From Streptomyces lasiicapitis (GTDB lineage Bacteria; Actinomycetota; Actinomycetes; Streptomycetales; Streptomycetaceae): a DNA stretch of 64,000 nt. Both the position numbers and the translations under genes were made by a program. The first letter of the stretch is position 1, and the number at the start of each line of letters is the position of its first letter. The notes below the pieces were generated by a model, which saw nothing but the letters and a program-made list of their open reading frames with translations, ran no database searches and was not told the origin of the DNA. Below are positions 1-8,297 of this stretch, one piece after another. The stretch is from contig NZ_BMNG01000009.1 in NCBI RefSeq assembly GCF_014646335.1, forward strand, positions 310,001 through 374,000. The letters run 5' to 3'.

Positions 1-557
1 GGGCGCGGAGCAGGGCGGCGGACGGCGGGAAGGCGGCCGCTCCCGAATCGGCCAAGGTACGGCTGGCCGGTCTGGCCGGAGCCGAACTCGAGCGGGCGCT
101 GCTCGATCTGGTGCGCGGCAGCGCGGCGATGGTGCTTGGGCACAGCGGCGCCCAGTCCATCGAGCCCGACCGCTCCTTCCAGAACCTCGGCTTCGACTCG
201 CTGGCGGGCGTGGAGTTCCGTAACCGGCTGAACTCGGCCACCGGGCTCCGCCTCCCCTCCACGCTGATCTTCGACAACCCCACGCCCGCGGTGCTCGCCG
301 AGTATCTGCGCGGCCGGGTGGCGACGGACGGCCCGGCCGAGCCGGACGTCGATCCGGAAGAGGCCAGGATCCGTGCCCTTCTGACGTCGATCCCGCTGGA
401 GCGGCTGCGCCGCGCGGGTCTGCTCGACACGCTCACCGAGCTGGCGAGCGGCAAGGACCAGGCCGAGAAGGACACCGAGGAGAAGGAGACGGACTCCATC
501 GACGCGATGGACGACGACGACCTGATCGACATGATGCTCGGCGACCTCGACACCTGA
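1..557 (+). CDS. Modular type I polyketide synthase, C-terminal ACP and docking tail (5' end outside window)
   Basis: This is the carboxyl end of a modular PKS that begins before the window; the frame is entered at base 3 and about 184 codons are visible. They contain one acyl carrier protein with the phosphopantetheine motif GFDSLAG (attachment Ser codon at 198-200) followed by the usual EFRNRL helix. After the ACP comes a roughly 50-residue, very acidic tail ending in DDDLIDMMLGDL, which looks like a C-terminal docking element that passes the chain to another PKS subunit. No thioesterase domain is fused, so this is probably not the last subunit. A perfect hairpin follows the stop. The AMP-ligase operon starts 130 bases downstream on the same strand. 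The ACP call is firm; the docking role is inferred from position and composition. Confidence 0.93.
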   Translation, partial: ARSRAADGGKAAAPESAKVRLAGLAGAELERALLDLVRGSAAMVLGHSGAQSIEPDRSFQNLGFDSLAGVEFRNRLNSATGLRLPSTLIFDNPTPAVLAEYLRGRVATDGPAEPDVDPEEARIRALLTSIPLERLRRAGLLDTLTELASGKDQAEKDTEEKETDSIDAMDDDDLIDMMLGDLDT

Positions 558-563
558 CGACTC

Positions 564-597
564 GCGAGTCCCCCCGGAGACCTCCGGGGGGACTCGC
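564..597 (+). terminator. Strong hairpin terminator after the PKS gene
   Basis: A perfect 15-bp inverted repeat (564-578 pairs with 583-597) has a 4-base loop and begins 7 bases after the PKS stop codon. No T-run follows, as is common in Streptomyces. It should separate PKS transcription from the AMP-ligase operon. Confidence 0.85.
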
Positions 598-687
598 GGT
601 CCCGGCCCACGGCTCGCGGAGCGTCGGCGTCGTGGGTGGCTCCCACCCCAAGAGACTTCAAGAAGAAGAAAGGCTCAGTGAAACCCG

Positions 688-2124
688 ATGACCGCAAAGG
701 TCTTTGCGACGGAAGCGGTGCATGCGCTTCCCGAGTTCGAACAGAGGGCCCTGGCCATCGCCGAAGCCCTCCGCGAGCGCGGGGTCGGCGACGGCACCCG
801 GGTCATGCTGAAGGCCAGCAACTCCGTCGGCTTTGTCGGGGTCCTCCTCGCCCTGATGCACACCGGCGCGTCGATCGTCATGGTCGACCACCAGGAGCGG
901 GCGGAGGCCACCCAGCGCATCTGCGACCGGGCCGGGGTCAAGATCTGCGTGGTCGACGACGACACCCCGATGCCCGAGAGCGGCCCGGCCCGGGTCACCG
1001 TCTACGAGCTGCTCATGGCGTCCATGGAGCAGACCCCCGCCGAGCGGCGGCTGTCCCTCGATACCTGGTGCGAGCTGCCCGACGGCCTGATCATGTGGTC
1101 CTCCGGATCCACCGGGGAGCCCAAGGGCGTCGTCAAGACCGGGGCGAAGTTCCTGAAGAACCTGGAGCGCAACGCCCAGCAGGTGGGCCATCGCCCCGAT
1201 GACGTCCTGCTGCCGCTGCTGCCCTTCTCCCACCAGTACGGGCTGTCCATGGTGCTCATCGCCTGGCTGGTCAAGTGCTCGCTGGTCATCGCGCCCTACC
1301 GGCGCCTTGACCGGGCGATGACCATGGCGGGCACCTGCGGGGCCACGGTGGTCGACGCCACCCCGGCCAGCTACCGCAGCATGCTCAACATGATCGGCAG
1401 CAAGCCCGCCCTGGCGGACGAGTTGTCCGGTGTCCGGATGTTCTGCAGCGGGGCGGCCCCGCTGGACCCCGGCCTGGTCGCCGACTACGTCAAGCGATTC
1501 GGACTGCCCCTGCTGGACAGCTACGGCAGCACCGAGGCCGGGAACGTGGCCTTCGCGACCGAGGACAACGCGGTCGCCTGCGGGCGGGCCGTCGAGGGCC
1601 TGAAGCTGCGGATCGTCGACGACGAGGGCGCCGTCCTCACCTCCGGCGAGGTCGGGGAGATCCAGGTCCACTCGCCCGACCTGATGGAGGGCTATCTGGC
1701 GGAGGACGGCACGGTCACCCCCGTCGACCCGGCCAGGACCGACTGGTACCCCACCGGCGACTTCGGCTATCTGGACGGCGGGGACAACCTCTTCGTCCTC
1801 GGCAGGAAGGCCGCGGCGCACCGCAACGGCCACACGCTCTACCCCGAGATCATCGAGCACAAGCTGGCCGCGGCCGGCTGCCTCGTCAAGATCGTCCCGG
1901 TCCCCGACGAACAGCGCGGCTGCCAGCTCGTCTTCTTCGTGGAGGACGAGCAGCGGCGCGAGCCGCGGCACTGGCGGGAGCCGATCACCTCCCTGCTGCC
2001 CGACTTCGAGCACCCCAACCGCATTCACGTCCTGGAGCGATTCCCCCTGAACCGAAACGGCAAGCCCGACAAACGAAAGCTCGAGCAGCTGGCTCTCGAC
2101 CTGGCGCCGCGAGGGAAGGCATGA
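688..2124 (+). CDS. AMP-forming acyl/aminoacyl ligase (starter-unit ligase)
   Basis: A 478-residue member of the ANL (adenylate-forming) superfamily that activates a carboxylate as the acyl-adenylate and passes it to a thiol, here most likely a carrier protein. The signature motifs are intact: phosphate loop SSGSTGEPKG near residues 138-147, YGSTE at 279-283, TGD at 356-358, and the C-terminal NGKPDK (about 457-462) with the catalytic Lys. It is shorter than a typical acyl-CoA synthetase, like ligases dedicated to PKS loading. The stop overlaps the start of the next gene by 4 bases (ATGA), so the two are translationally coupled. An AG-rich tract at 661-673 is the only Shine-Dalgarno candidate and is rather far from the ATG. 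Ligase plus free acyltransferase resembles loading systems of macrolactam and guanidino/amino-butyryl-primed polyketides. The substrate is not readable from sequence. A decayed relative lies at 5355-5715. Confidence 0.88.
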   Translation: MTAKVFATEAVHALPEFEQRALAIAEALRERGVGDGTRVMLKASNSVGFVGVLLALMHTGASIVMVDHQERAEATQRICDRAGVKICVVDDDTPMPESGPARVTVYELLMASMEQTPAERRLSLDTWCELPDGLIMWSSGSTGEPKGVVKTGAKFLKNLERNAQQVGHRPDDVLLPLLPFSHQYGLSMVLIAWLVKCSLVIAPYRRLDRAMTMAGTCGATVVDATPASYRSMLNMIGSKPALADELSGVRMFCSGAAPLDPGLVADYVKRFGLPLLDSYGSTEAGNVAFATEDNAVACGRAVEGLKLRIVDDEGAVLTSGEVGEIQVHSPDLMEGYLAEDGTVTPVDPARTDWYPTGDFGYLDGGDNLFVLGRKAAAHRNGHTLYPEIIEHKLAAAGCLVKIVPVPDEQRGCQLVFFVEDEQRREPRHWREPITSLLPDFEHPNRIHVLERFPLNRNGKPDKRKLEQLALDLAPRGKA

Positions 2125-3137
2125 CGGAGCAGCAGACCACCGAGCCACAGGCCACCGAGCCGCGGACATCCGATCCGGAGACCAGCCGTACGGCGATGGT
2201 CTTCCCCGGGATGGGGCCCTTCCGCTTCACCGATGTGGGCGAGTTCCTGCTGACCAACCCCCATGCCCGGCGCCGGCTCGCGATCGCCGACGAGGTGGTG
2301 GGGTACTCCGTGTTCGACCGGTACCGCCAGTCGGACGCCGACGAGGAGGCGCAGTACACCGCGCACACCCAGATCGCCTTCCTGACCGTCTGTCTCTCCC
2401 TCGCCGACTGGGCGGAGGAGACGCTGGGAGAGCGGCCCGAGCTGTGCGCCGGACCGAGCTTCGGCCAGCGGGCCGCGGTGACCTACGCGGGGTCCCTGCC
2501 GTTCGAGGAGACCGTGCGGCTCACCGCCGAACTGGCGCGCTGCGAGGAGGAGTACTTCCGGCAGGAGCACCGTGAGGCGGTCACGCACTGCGTGATCCAC
2601 ACCCCCGAGGAGCGGCTTCAGGAGGCGCTGGCCGAACTGGACGCCGAGGGGGAGTGGCACGACGTCTCCGGCTACATCGACCAGGGCTTCTACCTCGTGT
2701 CCCTGCGCGAGCCCGTGCTCGACCGGTTCAAGAAGCGGATCGGCGAGCTCGGGGGATACAACATGTACACCATGTGGCCGCCCGTGCACGCCCCGGCGTT
2801 CGGCGCCCTGCGCCGCAAGGCGGAGGAGGTCCTCGGCACCTTCGAGGTGGCCGACCCCAAGCTGCCGGTCGTCGCCGACCAGAACGGCGAACTGCTGACC
2901 GGCGCGGACGGTGTGCGCACCATGCTGCTCGACACCTTCGACCGCCCGATCCGCTGGCCGGACATGGTGGAAACGATGCGGGAGCAAGGCATCACCAAGG
3001 TCTGCATCGCGGGTCCGGACAATCTCTTCGGCCGGGTGAACCGCACTGTGGACAACTTCGAGGTAGTGGCCATCGACGCCCGCAAGGCGATGCGCCCGCG
3101 GGTCCGGCAGAGGAGCGCCCGCCGGGCGAGGCGGTGA
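2121..3137 (+). CDS. Stand-alone acyltransferase (malonyltransferase fold), probably moves the starter onto the PKS
   Basis: A 338-residue FabD/AT-type acyltransferase. The nucleophile elbow reads GPSFGQ (Ser about 113) where malonyltransferases have GHSxG, and the catalytic His lies in VHAPAFG (about 223). The N-terminal FPGMGP (28-33) replaces the usual FPGQG. About 24 poorly ordered residues rich in Thr, Glu and Pro precede the fold. Translational coupling to the AMP-ligase argues that this is not a housekeeping malonyltransferase. VinK-like enzymes in macrolactam pathways transfer an aminoacyl or dipeptidyl starter from a free ACP to the PKS loading ACP, and I infer a similar role here. 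A 16-bp hairpin begins in the stop codon. Family call is firm; acyl substrate unknown. Confidence 0.82.
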   Translation: MTEQQTTEPQATEPRTSDPETSRTAMVFPGMGPFRFTDVGEFLLTNPHARRRLAIADEVVGYSVFDRYRQSDADEEAQYTAHTQIAFLTVCLSLADWAEETLGERPELCAGPSFGQRAAVTYAGSLPFEETVRLTAELARCEEEYFRQEHREAVTHCVIHTPEERLQEALAELDAEGEWHDVSGYIDQGFYLVSLREPVLDRFKKRIGELGGYNMYTMWPPVHAPAFGALRRKAEEVLGTFEVADPKLPVVADQNGELLTGADGVRTMLLDTFDRPIRWPDMVETMREQGITKVCIAGPDNLFGRVNRTVDNFEVVAIDARKAMRPRVRQRSARRARR

Positions 3138-3170
3138 TGGTGGGCGCTGCCCCCGGGCAGCGCCCACCAT
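3137..3170 (+). terminator. Hairpin terminator after the ligase/acyltransferase operon
   Basis: A perfect 16-bp inverted repeat (3137-3152 with 3155-3170) begins in the last base of the acyltransferase stop codon. The innermost pairs must open because only two bases separate the arms. Confidence 0.82.
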
Positions 3171-3665
3171 GTCATTGACCGATCGATCTCAAAGGGTAAG
3201 CGGCAAGTCCGTACGGGACTTACGGGTCCGAGCGCGGACTGTATCCGGCCGCGCTCGACCGCTTCCTCTCCGGCGCCGCGGGGCCGGGCCCGGCCGGCAT
3301 CCTGGCGTCGCGGACGACGCGTCAACAGCCATCCCCTGTAGGGGGACTGCGCTCCGCCTCAACTCCTCGGTCTACCGCTTCGTGTACTTGATTCCCACCA
3401 GGTGCCACTTACCTGTGCGGGTGCAGGGCGGGCAGGTGGGCCTTGGCGGTGGTCCGGGCTGGTCGGTGCTGGGCGGCCGTGACCAGCAATTCCCTAGAGT
3501 CCTCTGTCCTCGCTGGTCCGTGCCCTGCATGGCGTGTTGGGCTATGGGTCGCCCACCCACCACAGGGAGAAGCCATGTGTGATGCGCGAGGTCCGGGTTT
3601 GATACCACGGGGAAGGGCCGGTCGGCCCGAAGCGGGCCCCGGCGTGACGAGGGGATAGGCCCGAC
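3171..3665. promoter_or_regulatory. Non-coding region ahead of the amine oxidase, with a PimM-like half box
   Basis: No convincing gene is seen in these 495 bases. An imperfect palindrome AAGTCC-GTACG-GGACTT lies around 3203-3220. On the minus strand, 3483-3497 reads GCTGG beside CTAGGGAATT, of which the latter is a perfect left half of the PimM-class operator consensus CTVGGGAWWTCCCBAG. It sits about 170 bases upstream of the amine oxidase and could be bound by the PAS-LuxR regulator at 11179-11862. This is a sequence match by eye only. Confidence 0.45.
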
Positions 3666-5345
3666 ATGCTCCTCACCACCCCCCACGGGTACAGCCCGTC
3701 GAGCCCTCGAATCACCATGCTCAACCCCGACTTTCCCTTCGCCTACGACGACTGGTTGCGCCACCCGGCGGGCCTGGGCGGCGTCCCGGCCGACGTTGTG
3801 GGAACCGAGGTCGCGATCGTCGGCGGCGGGATGGCCGGGCTGGTCGCCGCGTACGAACTGATGCGGATGGGACTGCGCCCGGTTCTCCACGAGGCGGGAC
3901 ACCTGGGCGGCCGGATGCGCTCCGTCGGCTTCGACGGGTTCCCGGACGAGGTCGCCGAGCTGGGGGCCATGCGGTTCCCGCTCTCGGCCGCCTCGCTGTT
4001 CCACTACGTCCACACGCTGGGCCTGCGCACCACGCCGTTCCCCAACCCGCTCGGCCCGTCCACCCCCATGACGGTGTTGGACATCGGCGGCGTCAGCCAC
4101 TGGGCCCGGACCGAGGCCGATCTGCCGCCCGTCTACCGGCAGGTCGCTGACGCCTGGGACAAGACGTTGCGCGAGCAGGCCGACGTATGGGTCATGCAGG
4201 AGGCGATCCGCACCCGGGACACGGCCACGATCAAAGCGCTGTGGAACCGCCTCGTGCCGATGCTGGACGACCAGTCCTTCTACGGCTTCCTCAGCTCCAC
4301 GCCCGCCTTCGCCTCCTTCCAGCTTCGTGAGCTCTTCGGGCAGGTCGGCTTCGGCACCGGCGGCTGGGACACCGACTTCCCCAACTCGATGCTGGAGATC
4401 CTCCGCGTCGTCTACACCGAGGCCGACGTTGACCAGCAGACCATCGAGGGAGGCTGCGAACAGGTACCGCTGGGCCTGTGGCGGCACGCTCCCGAGGGCC
4501 TCGCGCACTGGCCGGCCGGTACGTCGCTCGCCACGCTCCACGAAGACCGGCCCCGGCCCGCCGTCACCGCGCTGCGTCGTGCGGGGGAACACATCGAGGT
4601 CACCGACGCCGACGGCCGGACGCGCGGCTACCGGGCGGTGGTCTTCACCGGGCAGCACCGGCTGCTGAACAGCCGGGTCGCCTGCGACGACGCGCTGCTG
4701 CCCGGGCCGGTCCGGTCGGCGATCGAGCGCACCCACTACATGAGTTCCTCCAAACTGTTCGCGCTCACCGACCGGCCGTTCTGGCTGGACGTCGACGCCG
4801 CGACCGGGCGGGACGTGATGGGCATGACGCTCACCGACAGGCTGCCGCGTTCGGTGTACCTCTTCGGCCGGGGGCCCGGCCGACCCGGAGTGATGTGTCT
4901 GTCCTACACCTGGAACGACGACTCGCAGCGGGTCGCCGCGTTGTCCGCCGAGGAGCGGTTGGAGGTCGTCCTGCGCTCGCTCGGCGAAATCTATCCGGGC
5001 GTGGACATCCGGTCGCACATCATCGCGCCGCCGGTGGCCGTCAGCTGGGAGAACGAACCCTGGTTCACCGGAGCCTTCAAGGCCAACCTGCCGGGCCACT
5101 ATCGCTACCAGCGCCGCCTGTTCACCCACTTCATGCAGGGTGCGCTGCCTGAGCACCAGCAGGGATTCTTCCTGGCCGGCGACGACGTCTCCTGGACCGG
5201 CGGCTTCGCGGAGGGCGCGGTCACCACGGCGCTGAACGCCGTGTGGGGTGTCGTACGTCATCTCGGCGGCGGCTGCCATCCGGCCAACCCCGGGCCGGGG
5301 GATGTGTTCGCCGAGCTCGCGCCCCTGGAACTGGACGAGTCCTGA
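3666..5345 (+). CDS. FAD-dependent amine oxidase, tryptophan/arginine 2-monooxygenase-like
   Basis: A 559-residue flavoprotein of the amine-oxidase/L-amino-acid monooxygenase family. The dinucleotide-binding motif IVGGGMAG lies at about 51-58, followed by the usual second motif (LGGRM and GAMRFP). The C-terminal FLAGDDVSWTGGFAEGA is the FAD-binding segment that closes the fold. Similarity in pattern to tryptophan 2-monooxygenase suggests oxidative decarboxylation of an L-amino acid to an amide. In clusters for 4-guanidinobutyryl- or 4-aminobutyryl-primed polyketides an arginine monooxygenase of this kind works upstream of a ligase and an acyltransferase, matching the neighbours here. The amidase and amidinohydrolase needed for that route were not seen in the window. 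The chosen ATG follows a GAGGGG tract; a second in-frame ATG at 3718 is possible. Family call is good; arginine as substrate is inference. Confidence 0.8.
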   Translation: MLLTTPHGYSPSSPRITMLNPDFPFAYDDWLRHPAGLGGVPADVVGTEVAIVGGGMAGLVAAYELMRMGLRPVLHEAGHLGGRMRSVGFDGFPDEVAELGAMRFPLSAASLFHYVHTLGLRTTPFPNPLGPSTPMTVLDIGGVSHWARTEADLPPVYRQVADAWDKTLREQADVWVMQEAIRTRDTATIKALWNRLVPMLDDQSFYGFLSSTPAFASFQLRELFGQVGFGTGGWDTDFPNSMLEILRVVYTEADVDQQTIEGGCEQVPLGLWRHAPEGLAHWPAGTSLATLHEDRPRPAVTALRRAGEHIEVTDADGRTRGYRAVVFTGQHRLLNSRVACDDALLPGPVRSAIERTHYMSSSKLFALTDRPFWLDVDAATGRDVMGMTLTDRLPRSVYLFGRGPGRPGVMCLSYTWNDDSQRVAALSAEERLEVVLRSLGEIYPGVDIRSHIIAPPVAVSWENEPWFTGAFKANLPGHYRYQRRLFTHFMQGALPEHQQGFFLAGDDVSWTGGFAEGAVTTALNAVWGVVRHLGGGCHPANPGPGDVFAELAPLELDES

Positions 5346-5354
5346 CCCGGGGGC

Positions 5355-5715
5355 ACCAGCCGCGATCGGCCTCCTGGACGGTGCGGATCTCCCCGATCTT
5401 CCCGCAGGCGACGGGGTTGTCCTCGATGGCGAAGGCGATGTTGCCCAGCTCGGTGCTGCCGTGACTGTCAAGCAGGGAAGGCCGAACATCTTGACGTAGT
5501 CGGCGATCACGTGGCCGCCGAGCGAGGCCGTGCCGCTGCAGAACATCCGTACCCCGGCCGGCTCGGCCGGTGCGGCGGGGCGGCGGGGCGGCGGGGCGAT
5601 GATGCCGAGGATGCTGCGGTACGTCGCCGGTGTCGCGTCCAGGACTGTGGCACCGCAGCGCTGGGCCATGTGCAGAGTGTGGTCCAGCCGCGGGTACGGG
5701 GCGATCCCTCGCCGC
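5355..5715 (-). pseudogene. Decayed second copy of the AMP-ligase
   Basis: On the minus strand two overlapping frames carry pieces collinear with residues about 202-330 of the intact ligase at 688-2124. One frame has APYPRLDH, CGATVLDATPATYRS, VRMFCSG and ADYVKMFGLP. After a frameshift near 5485 the other frame continues LDSHGSTELGNIAFA, DNPVACGK and GEIRTVQ. The N-terminal third, the phosphate loop and the C-terminal domain are missing, and a further internal deletion joins the VACG and GEIR segments. It lies convergently just after the amine oxidase. It is clearly non-functional and records a duplicated or rearranged loading operon. Confidence 0.75.
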
Positions 5716-6415
5716 GCTGCTGCCGGGCCGAGGTGCCGGTCCGGCAGGCAGGACAGCACCGTACGGGCGTCCATGCTGCCAGGTCGTGATGGCGCAGCAG
5801 TGCACCCAGCTGACGAAGCGTCAGCCAGTGGAAGTCCTCGGTTCGCCGCCACCTTCGGGCCGACCTCGGTGATCACGTTGCGGTTGCGCTTGCGGAGGAA
5901 TCAGGCGCCCTGCTCGGACTGGAGCACATCGGTCAGCACCCGATGCCCCCGGGCCCGGCCTCGCGGAACAGTCCAGGTAGGGCACCGACGAACCGCCGTG
6001 CGCCCGGCTGTAGTTGCTCTTGGCCGCCTGTACGGTCGACGACAGATGCACACCGTTGACGTTGCCCGGCTCGGCCTTCGCCCGCAGCGGGAAGTGCGGC
6101 AGTGCAGCACTCCGTTGATCTCGCGCGCCGTGAGGCCGAGGATGCTTGTCTCCGGCTGCCCAGTCGAGGAACTGGAGGTCGGACATGGCCTCGCCGCCCG
6201 TGGTCGCGGCGGAGACCGCCGGCCGCGCGGCGAGCACCGGGCCGGTGTCGTACCGGGGACCGGTCGTATCGAGCATGGTGGGTCTCTCCGTCGGGTCGAG
6301 GCCGGCCCGTGGCACCCGCCGCGGACCGGGACGGGGGACGGGAGTGGCTCTGGGACTGCGGGACGTGCCGGCATCAGCTGCCTCGCTGTGTCTCGGCCGG
6401 CGTCTCGGCCGGTTC
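5716..6415. other. Gene-free stretch with degenerate coding remnant
   Basis: About 700 bases with no intact gene. The minus strand has codon-like stretches in alternating frames between about 6290 and 5900 (for example LQFLDWAAGDKH, then ILGLTAREING, then KSNYSRAHGGSSVPYLD), which suggests one former gene with several frameshifts lying downstream of the phosphopantetheinyl transferase. I do not recognise the family. Confidence 0.4.
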
Positions 6416-7141
6416 TCAGGCGGGCCGCTTGGTGCCGGAGCCGACCGCGGGGAGCGTCAGCGCGGTGAGCACCATGCCCTCGTCCACCAGCCACCGGCCC
6501 GCCAGGTCCACGGCCCCGCCGTCGGCCGCCCGTACGAGCTCGGGCGGCAGGGGCACCAGCAGCCGGACCGAGAACGTGCCGTGCTCCAGGCCCGCCGCTC
6601 CTGGCTCGCGGGTGAAGCGCAGCCGGGCGTCCTCGAAGCCGAGCGGTTTGAGGGTGAGGGGGAACCACACCTTGTAGACCGCCTCCTTGGCGCTGAACAG
6701 CAACCGGTCCCAGGGGATGTGGGGCGCCGCGCTCGTCAGCCGGGCCAGGTCGGCCCGTTCCTCGGGCAGCGACACCGCGTCGAGGACACCGTCCGGCAAC
6801 GGGCCGGCCGGTTCGGCGTCGATGCCGAGCCCCGCCAGATCGCGATCGTGGGCGACCGCGGCCACCCGGTAGCCGTCGCAGTGGGAGATGGCGCCGACCA
6901 CCCCGGCGGGCCAGCAGGGCGCACCCGACGGGCCCGGCAACAGCGGGGCCGCCGTGCGGCCGAGCGCGGCCAGCGACAGGCGGGCGCAGCGGCGGCCGGT
7001 GGCGAACTCCCGTCGCCGCTTGACCACCGCCCGGGCCACCGTCGCGGCCTCCTCCGGGAACAGCGGCGGAGCCGCCAACTCGCCGCGCACCTCGGTCACT
7101 TCGACCAGGTCCGGCAGCAGCCGGCGCATCAGCGGCGTCAT
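6416..7141 (-). CDS. Sfp/EntD-type 4'-phosphopantetheinyl transferase
   Basis: A 241-residue transferase that moves phosphopantetheine from coenzyme A to the Ser of carrier proteins, converting apo PKS or NRPS to the holo form. Hallmarks are GAISHC (83-88), the Mg-binding GIDAE (106-110) and SAKEAVYKVW (150-159). The start is the ATG at 7141, which overlaps the stop of the metallophosphoesterase by 4 bases (ATGA), so the pair is coupled. A longer upstream reading frame exists but has no coding character. It probably serves the adjacent PKS, and may also serve the NRPS 38 kb away. Family call is very secure. Confidence 0.93.
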   Translation of the reverse strand: MTPLMRRLLPDLVEVTEVRGELAAPPLFPEEAATVARAVVKRRREFATGRRCARLSLAALGRTAAPLLPGPSGAPCWPAGVVGAISHCDGYRVAAVAHDRDLAGLGIDAEPAGPLPDGVLDAVSLPEERADLARLTSAAPHIPWDRLLFSAKEAVYKVWFPLTLKPLGFEDARLRFTREPGAAGLEHGTFSVRLLVPLPPELVRAADGGAVDLAGRWLVDEGMVLTALTLPAVGSGTKRPA

Positions 7142-8049
7142 CGGGCACCTCGCTGGGACAGGGCACCCCGGCGGGGCAGGATCTCGTGCAGCAGCGGATC
7201 GGGTCGGCCGCGGGCCTGCCACTCGCGCGGGTAGCCCAGAGACACCTCGCGGTGCGGCACCCCGTCGTGCCAGGTGGTGCGGGGGATGTGGAGATGGCCG
7301 TAGACCACGGTGGCTGCCCGGTAACGGCGGTGCCAGTCGTGGGTGGCGGTGGTGCCGCACCACAGCGCGAACTCGGGGTACCTGAGGATCCGGGTGGGCT
7401 CGCGCACCAGCGGGAAGTGGTTGACCAGCACGGTGGGCAGTTCGGGCGGGCAGGCGTCCAGCCGCTCACGGGTGTACGCCAGCCGCGCCCGGCACCAGGC
7501 GGCGGGGTCCGGGTAGGGGTCGCTGTGCAGGAGGAACTCGTCGGTGGCCACGACCCCCGCCTCCTCGGCCCGCGCGAGCGCGTCGGCGGTGCCGGTGGCA
7601 CCCGGCGGCAGGAACGAGTAGTCGTACAGCAGGAACAGCGGCGCGATCACCACCGGCCCGTCCGGGCCCGGCCAGTGCGCGTACGGGTCCTCCGGAGTCA
7701 ACACACCGAGGGATCGGCACAGTTCGACAAGACCGCGGTAGCGGGCCTCGCCACGCAGCCGCACCGGGTCGTCGGGGTGTGTCCACAGTTCGTGGTTGCC
7801 CGGCACCCACACCACCTGGGCGAACCGCTCGGCCAGCAGCCGCAGCGCCCACTCGACATCCGCGGTCAACTCCCCGATGTCACCCGCGACGATCAGCCAG
7901 TCGGAGCGGTCGGAGGGGTGCAGATCCTTTACGACCGCCCGGTTCTGCTCGTAGGCGACGTGCAGGTCGCTGACCGCGAAGAGCCGTCTGCCCGTGGGGC
8001 CGCGTACTGCTTCGCCGTTGGAGATCCGCGGATTCGTGGTGCTGGGCAT
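7138..8049 (-). CDS. Calcineurin-like metallophosphoesterase
   Basis: A 303-residue protein with the full metal-ligand series of the calcineurin superfamily: SDLH near residue 27, GDIGE, GNHELW, VNHFPL and GHLH. These bind two divalent metals and hydrolyse phosphomonoesters or diesters. It has no signal peptide, so it is cytoplasmic. It is coupled to the phosphopantetheinyl transferase by a 4-base overlap. Association with the carrier-protein activator hints at a role in phosphopantetheine or CoA-related turnover, but this is inference. Start is the ATG at 8049. The upstream region shared with the divergent thioesterase gene carries a palindrome (8182-8210). Confidence 0.86.
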   Translation of the reverse strand: MPSTTNPRISNGEAVRGPTGRRLFAVSDLHVAYEQNRAVVKDLHPSDRSDWLIVAGDIGELTADVEWALRLLAERFAQVVWVPGNHELWTHPDDPVRLRGEARYRGLVELCRSLGVLTPEDPYAHWPGPDGPVVIAPLFLLYDYSFLPPGATGTADALARAEEAGVVATDEFLLHSDPYPDPAAWCRARLAYTRERLDACPPELPTVLVNHFPLVREPTRILRYPEFALWCGTTATHDWHRRYRAATVVYGHLHIPRTTWHDGVPHREVSLGYPREWQARGRPDPLLHEILPRRGALSQRGAR

Positions 8050-8181
8050 GCCGAACTCCTCGCTGCGCGTCCGGCGCCTCGATTCGCGTCCGGCGCTCAG
8101 ATTTATGCCATCGACCCACCCGTTCCTTCAACGCGTGACCGGCGTGCCGGGCCAAGGACAAGGGATTCGCCCAGACTCCCC

Positions 8182-8210
8182 GACGCGTGACCCCCCTGGA
8201 CTCACGCGTC
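8182..8210. promoter_or_regulatory. Palindromic operator candidate in a divergent promoter region
   Basis: A 9-bp perfect inverted repeat, GACGCGTGA and TCACGCGTC, with an 11-base spacer lies between the divergent metallophosphoesterase and thioesterase genes. A third copy of ACGCGTGA sits at 8131-8138. The arrangement is typical of a dimeric repressor site; no regulator is identified. Confidence 0.45.
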
Positions 8211-8297
8211 CCCGATAGTGGTGCGGTGTCCACCTGAACAGGCAATGCTCCACAGTCGATACACAGAAGCAAAGAGAGAAAAGGGAACGGAAGCAGC

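Noticed and set aside
3372..5876. An 834-codon minus-strand frame opposite the amine oxidase
   Set aside because: It lacks domain character except for the AMP-ligase fragment at its upstream end, and it overlaps an intact oxidase on the other strand.
5901..7601. A 566-codon minus-strand frame across the phosphopantetheinyl transferase and phosphoesterase
   Set aside because: It is out of frame with both real genes and rich in Arg, Pro and Gly.
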